Part shown: positions 36,928-44,932 of the stretch, piece by piece
How positions within the stretch are numbered: the stretch's first letter is position 1
Layout of the letters: each line of letters opens with the position of its first letter
From: Pseudomonas asplenii
GTDB lineage: Bacteria; Pseudomonadota; Gammaproteobacteria; Pseudomonadales; Pseudomonadaceae
Direction: 5' to 3'
NCBI RefSeq assembly: GCF_900105475.1
Contig: NZ_LT629777.1
Location: 6,324,001 to 6,388,000, forward strand
Length of the DNA stretch: 64,000 bases
Translations under genes and position numbers: made by a program
The notes under the pieces: generated by a model
Database searches by the model: none
What the model was told of the DNA's origin: nothing
Seen by the model: only the letters and a program-made list of their open reading frames with translations

Positions 36928-37569
36928 ATGTATTCCCAGTACCTCCATGAATTCATCGCCCTGGCGACCATCCACTTTATCGCCGTGGTCGCTCCCGGCC
37001 CGGACTTTGCCGTGACCATCCGCCAGAGCGTGCGCTTCGGCCGGCTGGTCGGGCTACTGACCGCCGTCGGTATTGGCGCAGGCATCTCGGTGCACGTGCT
37101 GTACACGCTGCTCGGCGTCGGCGCACTGATGCACAGTGCGCCCTGGCTGCTGCCTGTCGCCAAGCTCATCGGTGGCGGTTACATCCTTTACCTGGGCATC
37201 AACCTGCTCAGAAGCAAACCGCAGGCAGCAACGACGGACATTGCCTTGCAACCAGCAGACAATGCGTCACGCCAGGGCCTGCTGAGAGCCTTCTCGACAG
37301 GCTTCCTGACCAACGCCACCAATCCCAAGGCCACGCTGTTCTTCCTGGCGATTTTTACCACGGTGGTCAGTGCCTCGACACCGCTGCCGATCCAGGCGTT
37401 CTATGGCCTGTGGATGTGCGGCGTCAATGCGCTCTGGTTCATTTTGGTCAGCCTGCTGTTTTCCAGCGAACGGGTGCGCCTGGCCTTTCTGAAAATGGGT
37501 CACTGGTTCGAACGCAGCATGGGTGTGGTGCTGATTCTGTTCGCCGGAAGACTGATGCTGTCGTTGTAG
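36928..37569 (+). CDS. LysE/RhtB family amino acid exporter
   Basis: Inner-membrane efflux protein of 213 residues with about six helices. HFIAVVAPGPDFAVTIRQSV near the N-terminus is the LysE/RhtB signature, and GFLTNATNPKATLFFLAIF lies in the middle. It is likely to export a neutral amino acid or homoserine-like compound, which cannot be decided from sequence. Divergent from the LysR gene with a 168-bp gap where the shared promoter region must be. Confidence 0.9.
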   Translation: MYSQYLHEFIALATIHFIAVVAPGPDFAVTIRQSVRFGRLVGLLTAVGIGAGISVHVLYTLLGVGALMHSAPWLLPVAKLIGGGYILYLGINLLRSKPQAATTDIALQPADNASRQGLLRAFSTGFLTNATNPKATLFFLAIFTTVVSASTPLPIQAFYGLWMCGVNALWFILVSLLFSSERVRLAFLKMGHWFERSMGVVLILFAGRLMLSL

Positions 37570-38053
37570 TCACTGCTCAACCGTTGTGGCAGGTCAGTGA
37601 TGCAGCCCGAAGCGACCAGCCGGGCGTTCACTCTCATTAGTTCCTTAAAGGCAGACAGTCTTTATCAACCACGATGATTTACCCGCTGCTTTTACTTTAT
37701 GTAATTTAAAATATTCAGAAATATTCGAAACCGAAAACTTAAAAAATATAATGATAACCTCGTCAAGACACGATAAGCCGATAAAGCCGAAAACATCCCC
37801 TACACCACTCTCTCGCCTGTATCTATACAGGACCTCAGCGCAACCCCGCGCCCGAGGATAAGACTCTGCAATTGGGCCGATCTGCTATATTCAGAGATCA
37901 GGCGTAGTTGAAGAAGTGCCAATGACCCTTATGCGGTATGAATACCGTGTTGAATCTGTTTACCAGATGTTCAACATTGCGTTCCTACACGTGCCGCAGA
38001 CAGTCAACGCTTTCTTGCAGAGATCAGAGCATCCATTAAAAGGAGCAATGAAC
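37570..38053. other. AT-rich intergenic region
   Basis: About 480 bp without a credible gene and clearly richer in A/T than the surroundings between 37640 and 37800. It contains the inverted repeat listed separately at 37816-37831 and a possible extended -10 (TGCTATATT, 37883-37891) upstream of the hydrolase gene. No -35 match was seen. Confidence 0.6.
37816..37831. promoter_or_regulatory. Inverted repeat upstream of the epoxide hydrolase gene
   Basis: CCTGTAT-CT-ATACAGG is a perfect 7-bp inverted repeat about 55 bp upstream of a possible extended -10 for the hydrolase gene. Its spacing fits an operator for a dimeric regulator such as TetR or MarR type. The regulator is not adjacent. Operator role is inference. 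Confidence 0.4.
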
Positions 38054-39010
38054 ATGTTTACGCTACACCTGCCCAAAACCGCCGCCCTGGCTGCCAGCCT
38101 GTTTTTCTGTGCTTTCAACACGGCTTACGCCACCGAGAGCAACAAATCTCAAGTCATAGAAGGCGAACGATTCAAACATGGATTTGCCGATATCAACGGT
38201 ATGCGAATGCATTATCTGATTGCAGGCGACGGGCGAAAGCCGGTGTTATTGATACACGGTTTTCCGGGAGACTGGAGAAACTGGAAGCTGCTGATGGGAC
38301 AGTTGGTCAGTCAAGGTTACACAGCCGTGGTTCCAGACTTTCGCGGTGCCGGTGAATCGTCCATTTCGCCCACCGGCTACGATAAGAAAACCATGGCCCA
38401 GGATATGCGCGCACTCATGAACAGTCTCGGCTTCAAGGAAACGGCGATCGTGGGTCACGATATAGGTACCAATATTGCCTATCTGTATGCAGCGCAGTTT
38501 CCGACCGAGGTCAAAAAACTGATACTCATGGACTCTTTCTTGCCCGGCATTCCTGGTTGGGAACAAGGCTATGATGGCCGCCCGGGCAAGTGGCACTTCC
38601 GATTCTTTGGCGATACGGCCTTGCAGTTGATAAAGGGCCGTGAGCGTATCTATGTGGATATGTTCTGGAATGACTTTGTCGTGCCTGGCAATCCCTCCGT
38701 CCCCGAAGTCGACAGGGACGCACTGGCCAAGGGTTACGCAAGACCAGGGCGGATGGAAGCGGCATTTGCGCTTTACTCGACATGGACGACAAATGACGCA
38801 CCTGACAATCAGGCATACGCCCGACAAAAACTCGAAATGCCAGTCCTGTCGATCGGTGGCGAGTATTCGCGCGGCAAAACCCTGGCAGAGCAGATGCCGC
38901 AGATTGCCGAACATCCTCAATCCCTGATCATAAAAAACAGTGCGCATTTTGTGCTGGAAGAGAAAACCGAAGAAACCCGCACGGCGATTCTCAACTTCTT
39001 GAAGGATTAG
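38054..39010 (+). CDS. Secreted alpha/beta hydrolase, Cif-like epoxide hydrolase family
   Basis: Hydrolase of 318 residues with an N-terminal signal peptide (residues 1-26, cleaved near TAYA-TES). LIHGFPGDWRNW gives the oxyanion-hole HG (69-70). The nucleophile is D136 in AIVGHDIGTNIAY. The base histidine is in IIKNSAHFVLEEK near residue 302. The WHFRFFGDTALQLIKGRERI cap segment resembles that of the P. aeruginosa epoxide hydrolase Cif. ATG 38054 is chosen as it lies 8 nt after AAGGAG; ATG 38048 lies only 2 nt after it. No regulator or partner gene is adjacent. Exact substrate unknown. Confidence 0.82.
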   Translation: MFTLHLPKTAALAASLFFCAFNTAYATESNKSQVIEGERFKHGFADINGMRMHYLIAGDGRKPVLLIHGFPGDWRNWKLLMGQLVSQGYTAVVPDFRGAGESSISPTGYDKKTMAQDMRALMNSLGFKETAIVGHDIGTNIAYLYAAQFPTEVKKLILMDSFLPGIPGWEQGYDGRPGKWHFRFFGDTALQLIKGRERIYVDMFWNDFVVPGNPSVPEVDRDALAKGYARPGRMEAAFALYSTWTTNDAPDNQAYARQKLEMPVLSIGGEYSRGKTLAEQMPQIAEHPQSLIIKNSAHFVLEEKTEETRTAILNFLKD

Positions 39011-39069
39011 CCTGAAGGCCTAGCCGACTGCCGGGTCGCGCGTTACGCCCTCAAATAACGCGCACGAAC

Positions 39070-39101
39070 AAAAACGCCGCTCATCATTGAGCGGCGTTTT
39101 C
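39070..39101. terminator. Intrinsic terminator shared by tRNA operon and hydrolase gene
   Basis: AAAACGCCGCTCA and TGAGCGGCGTTTT form a 13-bp stem with a 4-nt loop and A/T runs on both sides. It lies between the convergent hydrolase gene and the tRNA operon and can stop transcription in both directions. Confidence 0.85.
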
Positions 39102-39109
39102 ATTGAATA

Positions 39110-39185
<76 letters not shown>

Positions 39186-39188
39186 AAA

Positions 39189-39264
39189 TGGCGTCCCCTA
39201 GGGGACTCGAACCCCTGTTACCGCCGTGAAAGGGCGGTGTCCTAGGCCACTAGACGAAGGGGAC
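39189..39264 (-). tRNA. tRNA-Glu (TTC)
   Basis: A 76-nt tRNA on the minus strand, 5' GUCCCCUUCGUCUAGUGGCC, with encoded CCA. The anticodon loop CUUUCAC gives UUC. It lies 3 nt upstream of the Gly tRNA in transcription order. Confidence 0.97.
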
Positions 39265-39368
39265 ACGCTACCCGGAACACATGGTGTGTGTTTCGGTGTC
39301 CAGTATCACATCCGAAGACCTGACTCTGGTTTCACTCAGCCACGCCCGAAAGCAAGACTGTTTAAAAT

Positions 39369-39444
<76 letters not shown>

Positions 39445-39446
39445 AT

Positions 39447-39522
39447 TGGCGTCCCCTAGGGGACTCGAACCCCTGTTACCGCCGTGAAAGGGCGGTGTCC
39501 TAGGCCACTAGACGAAGGGGAC
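39447..39522 (-). tRNA. tRNA-Glu (TTC), second copy
   Basis: Same sequence as the copy at 39189-39264. It is the first gene of the tRNA transcript, about 60 nt downstream of the promoter at 39584-39612. Confidence 0.97.
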
Positions 39523-39583
39523 ACACTACAACATTCACTCCCGGCCGCGTTACGCTGTGTGCTTTACGCTGCAAGTGGCGCGC

Positions 39584-39612
39584 ATTCTAGGGACGGATCG
39601 GGAAGTCGTCAA
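39584..39612 (-). promoter_or_regulatory. Sigma-70 promoter for the tRNA-Glu/Gly operon
   Basis: On the minus strand TTGACG (39607-39612), an exact 17-nt spacer and TAGAAT (39584-39589), followed by the GC-rich discriminator GCGCGCC. A GC-rich discriminator is typical of stringently controlled stable-RNA promoters. The remaining part of this gap, 39613-39869, holds nothing else I recognise. Confidence 0.8.
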
Positions 39613-39869
39613 CCCCCAACGATAAATTTATTTAAATCAATGACTTCGCCCCGGTTCACGGCCCTTTTGGGGCCAACCTCGCGTCTCTGGATTGACGCCT
39701 GTATTCTGGCGCTCGACAAGACGCTATAGTCCACCGCCACAAATAGTGGCAATGTGCATATATCCTTGGAAAAGCACGTGGGCGCCGTGCAATACATCAA
39801 TCAACCCTATCAGCCCTAACGCCAAGCCACTACACTGATTATGCATTACACCTTGAAGAGGTCTTAACG

Positions 39870-40634
39870 GTGACACCACTCATGATCACCCTGCTGGTCG
39901 CAGCCGGGATCTTTCTCCTGATCGGCATTGGCTTCCTCAACCATATGGCTGAGAACAGCAAGCTGGAAAAGGCTCGTCTCAAGGTCGAACTCAGTGACCG
40001 CCTGCGTCGTTGCGGGGAACTGACCGAAACATTCCCAGGCCAGTTCATGAGTCCAGGACTCAAGCTGCTGCTCACGCGCCTGGAACTCAATGCCACCCAG
40101 CGCCTGCTGAACATGGATAAAGGCAACGACCGCCTCAAGGCCCGGGTCGCCGAACTCAGTGGCCTGGTTGCCCAGGGCGAATCGATCCCGGTCAATAATC
40201 CACCCGGCCCGATCCAGACCGAAGCCAAGGCCAAGGATGTACGTTTCCTGTTGGAAGCCCTGCATGGTCAGATCACCCGGGCGGCGCAGGAAGGTTTCCT
40301 GCCAGCCAACGAAGCCAAGCATTGGGTTCGTGAGGTTCGCCATATCCTGGTGCTGTTGCATATCGAGTTCTTCAATAACCTCGGTCAGCAGGCTCTGCAA
40401 CAGGAACAACCGGGACAAGCCCGCCTGGCCTTCGAGCGGGGCGCACAGTACCTGCGCAAACAGCCGGAACCGGCGGTTTATGCCGAACAACTGCAACTGA
40501 TGGAAAAACTGCTGGCTCGGGCCAATGCGCTGGTGCTGGCGACGACCAAACCGGCTGAAGATGATGTGAACGAACTGACCCAGGGGCTCAAGGAAGTAGA
40601 CGCTGACTGGAAGAAGAAGGCCATTTACGACTGA
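39870..40634 (+). CDS. Conserved membrane-anchored hypothetical protein
   Basis: Protein of 254 residues with one N-terminal membrane helix (MITLLVAAGIFLLIGIGFLN, residues 5-24), then a long, mainly helical, soluble region facing the cytoplasm or periplasm. The region around residues 115-200 (AKHWVREVRHILVLLHIEFF then PGQARLAFERGAQYL) looks TPR-like. GTG 39870 has GAGG 8 nt upstream; ATG 39882 is an alternative. I do not recognise a function. Confidence 0.65.
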   Translation: MTPLMITLLVAAGIFLLIGIGFLNHMAENSKLEKARLKVELSDRLRRCGELTETFPGQFMSPGLKLLLTRLELNATQRLLNMDKGNDRLKARVAELSGLVAQGESIPVNNPPGPIQTEAKAKDVRFLLEALHGQITRAAQEGFLPANEAKHWVREVRHILVLLHIEFFNNLGQQALQQEQPGQARLAFERGAQYLRKQPEPAVYAEQLQLMEKLLARANALVLATTKPAEDDVNELTQGLKEVDADWKKKAIYD

Positions 40635-40680
40635 GGCTGATTTCTGCGGGGCGGGGTCAGATTCAGAAAAATCAGCTCAT

Positions 40681-40712
40681 AAAAAAGGACACGCTTTGAC
40701 GTGTCCTTTTTT
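40681..40712. terminator. Bidirectional intrinsic terminator
   Basis: AAAAAAGGACACG and CGTGTCCTTTTTT form a 13-bp stem around a 6-nt loop, with T-runs on either strand. It separates the convergent hypothetical gene and yggL. Confidence 0.9.
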
Positions 40713-40739
40713 GTGCCTCGAGCAAATGCCCGAAAGGCA

Positions 40740-41084
40740 TCAGGCTACCGGATTCAGCGGCTTTTCCGGGTACCAGACGTCCAGCAGCGGGCTGACTTCA
40801 ACCGAGGTCAGTTCGCTACGGGACTTGAGCCATGCCTCAACGGCAGTGCGCTGCTCTTCGGAAACCGAGCCACGCTTGATCAGGCAGACCAGACCGAAGT
40901 CGTCGCCGCCGACGTAACCAAGACCGTTGGCTTCCATGGCTTCTTTCAGGAAAGCGTCGAGGAAAGTGTCGATAGCCTCTTCACTCAGGTCTTCTTTGAA
41001 ATCCAGGTTCAGCTCGAAACCCAGCTCCTGAAACTCATCAACGCACAGCTTTTTGCGCAGACGCCGGGAACGGTTGGTCGCCAT
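40740..41084 (-). CDS. yggL: YggL family protein (DUF469)
   Basis: Small acidic protein (114 aa) starting MATNRSRRLRKKLCVDEFQE. LGFELNLDFKEDLSEEAIDTF follows, the signature of YggL/DUF469. E. coli YggL associates with the 50S ribosomal subunit, so a ribosome-linked role is likely but not shown here. ATG 41084 is chosen over the upstream frame to 41117. Confidence 0.9.
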   Translation of the reverse strand: MATNRSRRLRKKLCVDEFQELGFELNLDFKEDLSEEAIDTFLDAFLKEAMEANGLGYVGGDDFGLVCLIKRGSVSEEQRTAVEAWLKSRSELTSVEVSPLLDVWYPEKPLNPVA

Positions 41085-41315
41085 GAAAAAATCCTCAAAA
41101 ATAATAACGGCCGGCACTTTAGCAGTTTAAGGGCACAATTGCCCGGATCTATGCGCAGCACCGACCGAACGGCAGGAAAAAATCGCGCAAACGCCATAAC
41201 CGGCTAGCCCCCACTGGCACCCGCCTGATGCATAATGCCGTCACTTTCATGAGCGTTGAGGGCTTTTTCATCCATGCCCTCGTATTTCCCCCTCGGATGT
41301 AGGGCTTTATTTCAT

Positions 41316-42773
41316 ATGATCAAATCTTTGCGCCCATTGGTACTCGCCAGTCTGCTGTTTCCTGTGGCACTCCCCACTTACGCCGCTCCCGTCAATACCA
41401 CCCTGTCCCCCAAAGTCCAACAAGCGATCAAGGCCAACAAGCTGCAGGATGACGCCTTGTCGCTGGTCATGCTACCCCTCGACGGTCCCGGCACACCGAC
41501 GGTGTTCAACGCCGACGTGTCGGTGAACCCGGCCTCGACCATGAAGCTGATCACCACCTACTCCGCCCTGGAAATGCTCGGCCCCAACCACCAGTGGAAA
41601 ACCGAGTTCTACACCGACGGAACCCTGAGCGACGGCATTCTCAACGGCAACCTGTACCTCAAGGGCGGCGGCGACCCCAAGTTGAACATGGAAAAACTCT
41701 GGCTGCTGATGCGCGACCTGCGGGCCAACGGCGTGACCCAGGTGACCGGCGACCTGGTGCTCGACCGCAGCTTCTTCGTGCCCCCGCAACAACTGCCGGA
41801 GTTCAACGACGACGGCAACGACGAAAACCGGCCGTTCCTGGTCAAGCCCGATGCATTGCTGGTCAACCTCAAGGCATTGCGCTTCGTGGCCCGCAACGAT
41901 TCGGGCAAGGTGCTGGTGTCGGTCGAGCCACCGATCGCCAGCATCCGCATCGACAACCAGGTCAAGGTAATCAATGCCAAGCAGTGCAGCGGCGACGTGC
42001 GCTACAACCCGGTACCGCAGGCCGACGGTTCGACCCTCGTTACCGTCAGCGGCCAGTTGGCCGAGGGCTGCAGTTCCCAGACCTACCTGTCGCTGCTCGA
42101 TCATCCGACCTATACCGCCGGTGCCGTGCGCGCCATCTGGCAGGAACTGGGCGGTAGCATCCAGGGCAAGGACCGTCAGGACGTGGTGCCCAAGAACGCC
42201 AAACTCCTCGCCCGCGCCTTCTCGCCGGACCTGACCGAAATCATCCGCGACATCAACAAGTACAGTAACAACACCATGGCCCAGCAGTTGTTCCTCAGCC
42301 TGGGCGCGAAGTTTCGCAACGAGGCCGACGGCGACGATGCCAAGGCCGCCCAGCGGGTCATCCGCCAGTGGCTGGCACAGAAGGGCATTACCGCGCCGCA
42401 CCTGGTGATGGAAAACGGTTCCGGGCTGTCCCGTGCCGAGCGCGTCAGTGCCCGGGAAATGGCGAGCATGCTACAGGCGGCCTGGAAAAGCCCTTATGCC
42501 GCAGAGTTCATCAGTTCGCTGCCGATCACCGGCCTGGACGGCACCATGCGCAAGCGCCTGAAGCACACGGCGATGTCGGGCGAGGCGCATATCAAGACCG
42601 GCACCCTGAACACGGTTCGGGCGATTGCCGGCTTCAGCCGCGACAGCAACGGCACGACCTGGGCGGTGGTGGCGATTCTCAACGATCCGAAGCCATGGGG
42701 CGCCTCATCGATACTCGACCAGGTGTTGCTTGACCTGTATCGCCAGCCACGGCCAGTCAGCTCCGCCGAATAA
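41316..42773 (+). CDS. dacB: D-alanyl-D-alanine carboxypeptidase/endopeptidase (PBP4 type)
   Basis: Periplasmic penicillin-binding protein of class C (485 aa) that trims and cleaves peptidoglycan peptides. A signal peptide spans residues 1-23 (ending TYAA). SxxK is S74-T-M-K77 in NPASTMKL, SxN is in YSNNTMAQQ near residue 315, and KTG is in HIKTGTLN near 430. A large PBP4-type insert separates SxxK and SxN. ATG 41316 gives the signal peptide directly at the N-terminus. Confidence 0.93.
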   Translation: MIKSLRPLVLASLLFPVALPTYAAPVNTTLSPKVQQAIKANKLQDDALSLVMLPLDGPGTPTVFNADVSVNPASTMKLITTYSALEMLGPNHQWKTEFYTDGTLSDGILNGNLYLKGGGDPKLNMEKLWLLMRDLRANGVTQVTGDLVLDRSFFVPPQQLPEFNDDGNDENRPFLVKPDALLVNLKALRFVARNDSGKVLVSVEPPIASIRIDNQVKVINAKQCSGDVRYNPVPQADGSTLVTVSGQLAEGCSSQTYLSLLDHPTYTAGAVRAIWQELGGSIQGKDRQDVVPKNAKLLARAFSPDLTEIIRDINKYSNNTMAQQLFLSLGAKFRNEADGDDAKAAQRVIRQWLAQKGITAPHLVMENGSGLSRAERVSAREMASMLQAAWKSPYAAEFISSLPITGLDGTMRKRLKHTAMSGEAHIKTGTLNTVRAIAGFSRDSNGTTWAVVAILNDPKPWGASSILDQVLLDLYRQPRPVSSAE

Positions 42774-42784
42774 CCGCCGCGCCC

Positions 42785-42811
42785 CTTGTGGGAGCACGCC
42801 GCTCCCACAAG
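42785..42811. repeat. Short palindrome between dacB and the diguanylate cyclase gene
   Basis: CTTGTGGGAGC-ACGCC-GCTCCCACAAG, an 11-bp perfect inverted repeat. The TGTGGGAGC motif is a common intergenic palindrome in Pseudomonas. It can also act as terminator for the two convergent genes, although no T-run follows. Confidence 0.65.
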
Positions 42812-42849
42812 CCTGACCGCCGCCAGGGCACAACATTCCAGGCGGATCG

Positions 42850-44799
42850 TCAGGCCTGCTCCAGCACCACCCGATCCCGGCCATTCTGCTTGGCCGAGTA
42901 CACCCCCGAGTCCGCGCGCAACAAGAGCGCATCCGCGCCTTCGTCCGCCCGCCAACCGGCGATACCAAAACTGGCCGTTACCTGCCCCACCCGCTCGAAC
43001 GGCGTGGCGCGCAGCTCGTGCCACAGTTCCAGCGCCAGGGTCGCGGCCTGGCCGGCGTTGGTGTCGGGGCACAGCACCATGAATTCTTCGCCACCCAGCC
43101 GGCAGAACACATCGGTGCGCCGCAGGCGATGATTGATCCGCAGGCACAATTCCTGAAGTACCCGATCACCCTCGGCGTGGCCGTATTGGTCGTTGATGCG
43201 TTTGAAATGATCGATATCGAGCATGATCACCGCCAGGCTCCCGCCCCCACGCTGGGCCCGCGCCAGCTCGGCCAGGAGCCGCTCCTGGAAATAGCGCCGG
43301 TTGTAGATGCCGGTCAGCGAATCGGTAACCGACAAGGCCCGTAGCTCCTCCTCGACCCGCTTGAGGTCGGAGATATCCGAGAGATAGCCGTGCCAGAGCA
43401 CCTCGCCCGTGGACAGTCGCTCGGGCGTGGCCTCCCCACGCAACCAGCGCAGGCCGCGCAAGGGCAACACCACGCGGAACTCCTCGCGCCAAGGGCTCAA
43501 CTGCGCGGCGGACATCTGGATCGATGCCCGCAACGACTGCAGGTCATCCGGATGCACGCGGGCGAACGCCGGTTCAGCATCCTCCCGCAGACGCTGGATA
43601 TCGACCTCGAAAATGTCTCTCGTGCCGGCGCTGGCGTAAACGAAATATGCGCTGCCATCGAGATTGAGCTGATACTGATAAATACTGCCGGGAATGTGCG
43701 CACCGAGCTTTTCCAACAGCCGGTCACGTACCTGCAACTGCGCGGTCCGCTGTTGCACCAGACGCAAGGCACGCTGGCGTTGACTGACCAGGTTGTACAG
43801 CAAGGCGCTGAGCATCAGGCTCAACAAACCACCCAGCACCACCAGACTGATCACCGAAGAGTGATTGGCCTGCATGAACGCCTCGCTGGGGCTGATGGTC
43901 ACCTCATAATCGCGGTCGGCCAGCCGCAACAGACGAACAGCAACCAGCGCACTGTCCACGGGCGGATTGGGCGACTGGTACAACAGCGCGTTTTCGCCTT
44001 CGGTCGACATGTCGAGGATACGCATCGACAGGTTGTCCTGGTCCGGCGTTGGTAAACCATCGGCCACCAGTTGCCGCATGCTGATCACCGCCAGTACATA
44101 ACCGAGCGGCCCCGGTTGCGGCTGCCCGACGGCTGCGGACATGACCACCGGCGCCACCAGCAACGCACCCCGATCATAACCCGGCTCGACGCCCACCAGA
44201 TTCAATGGCTGCGAAATAGCCATGACACCCGAATCGTGAGCACGCTCCAGGGCCTCCCGACGCAACGGTTGCGCCAACAGATCGTAGCCCAGCGGCGAGC
44301 CGAGAGGGCTCTGGGTCTCGCTGTAGAGCACCGGCACGTACTGGTCACGCACGCTCGCCAGACGCAGGTTCCCCTGGGCATCCAGCTCACGAATGGCAAA
44401 ATCATCCAGGCCCTCGGCCCGTACCCGTTGTTCGAACAGTGCCCGTGCGTTGCCACCGACCCGTGGCGCCCAGCCATAGGCCTGGGTACGCAACAGCAAC
44501 GGCCGGGCATAACCGGCGAACTCGCGACGCGAGACACTATCGGAATTGATGAAGAACCGTCGCAGGCTGTCGAGACGCTGTTCCTGATCCTCGAAACGCT
44601 CCTCGATACGGCTGAAACGCTCACTGGCAAGCAGTTCGAAACGCTGTTGCAACTGGCGCCGGGAAAGATCACGAGTGCCCACGGCCAGCAGCAGCGTCAA
44701 CAGCCCACCCAGCAGCAACACCAGCATGGCGACCAGCCAGGCAGAGGCCTCTTCGCTGATAAAGCCAAGAATCTTGGGGCGTACGGCATGCGACGACAT
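42850..44799 (-). CDS. Membrane diguanylate cyclase with CHASE-like sensor, PAS and GGDEF domains
   Basis: Predicted c-di-GMP synthase of 649 residues. It has a membrane helix near residues 25-45, an extracytoplasmic CHASE-type sensor (about 70-300, including QAYGWAPRV), a second helix near 330-350 and a PAS domain with PAC (about 370-480). The GGDEF domain has the active motif RLGGEEFMVL. An RxxD product-inhibition site (RRTD) lies exactly five residues before it, so it is probably feedback-controlled. No EAL domain. ATG 44799 is used; a TTG three codons upstream is possible. Confidence 0.9.
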   Translation of the reverse strand: MSSHAVRPKILGFISEEASAWLVAMLVLLLGGLLTLLLAVGTRDLSRRQLQQRFELLASERFSRIEERFEDQEQRLDSLRRFFINSDSVSRREFAGYARPLLLRTQAYGWAPRVGGNARALFEQRVRAEGLDDFAIRELDAQGNLRLASVRDQYVPVLYSETQSPLGSPLGYDLLAQPLRREALERAHDSGVMAISQPLNLVGVEPGYDRGALLVAPVVMSAAVGQPQPGPLGYVLAVISMRQLVADGLPTPDQDNLSMRILDMSTEGENALLYQSPNPPVDSALVAVRLLRLADRDYEVTISPSEAFMQANHSSVISLVVLGGLLSLMLSALLYNLVSQRQRALRLVQQRTAQLQVRDRLLEKLGAHIPGSIYQYQLNLDGSAYFVYASAGTRDIFEVDIQRLREDAEPAFARVHPDDLQSLRASIQMSAAQLSPWREEFRVVLPLRGLRWLRGEATPERLSTGEVLWHGYLSDISDLKRVEEELRALSVTDSLTGIYNRRYFQERLLAELARAQRGGGSLAVIMLDIDHFKRINDQYGHAEGDRVLQELCLRINHRLRRTDVFCRLGGEEFMVLCPDTNAGQAATLALELWHELRATPFERVGQVTASFGIAGWRADEGADALLLRADSGVYSAKQNGRDRVVLEQA

Positions 44800-44932
44800 A
44801 GGCGACAACTCATCACGCCGGTGTGTTTACATCACTTTGGCTTGGACTGAGTTATAGCTATTAGCCAGCAGATTAGCCAGTCCGAAAAACCTCGGAGCCC
44901 ACAAAAAACAGGACTCCGAGGCCACTGATGAA

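Noticed and set aside
37916..38053. Longer start for the epoxide hydrolase at 37916
   Set aside because: It would put about 46 residues before the signal peptide and lacks a ribosome binding site; AAGGAG near 38041 supports ATG 38054.
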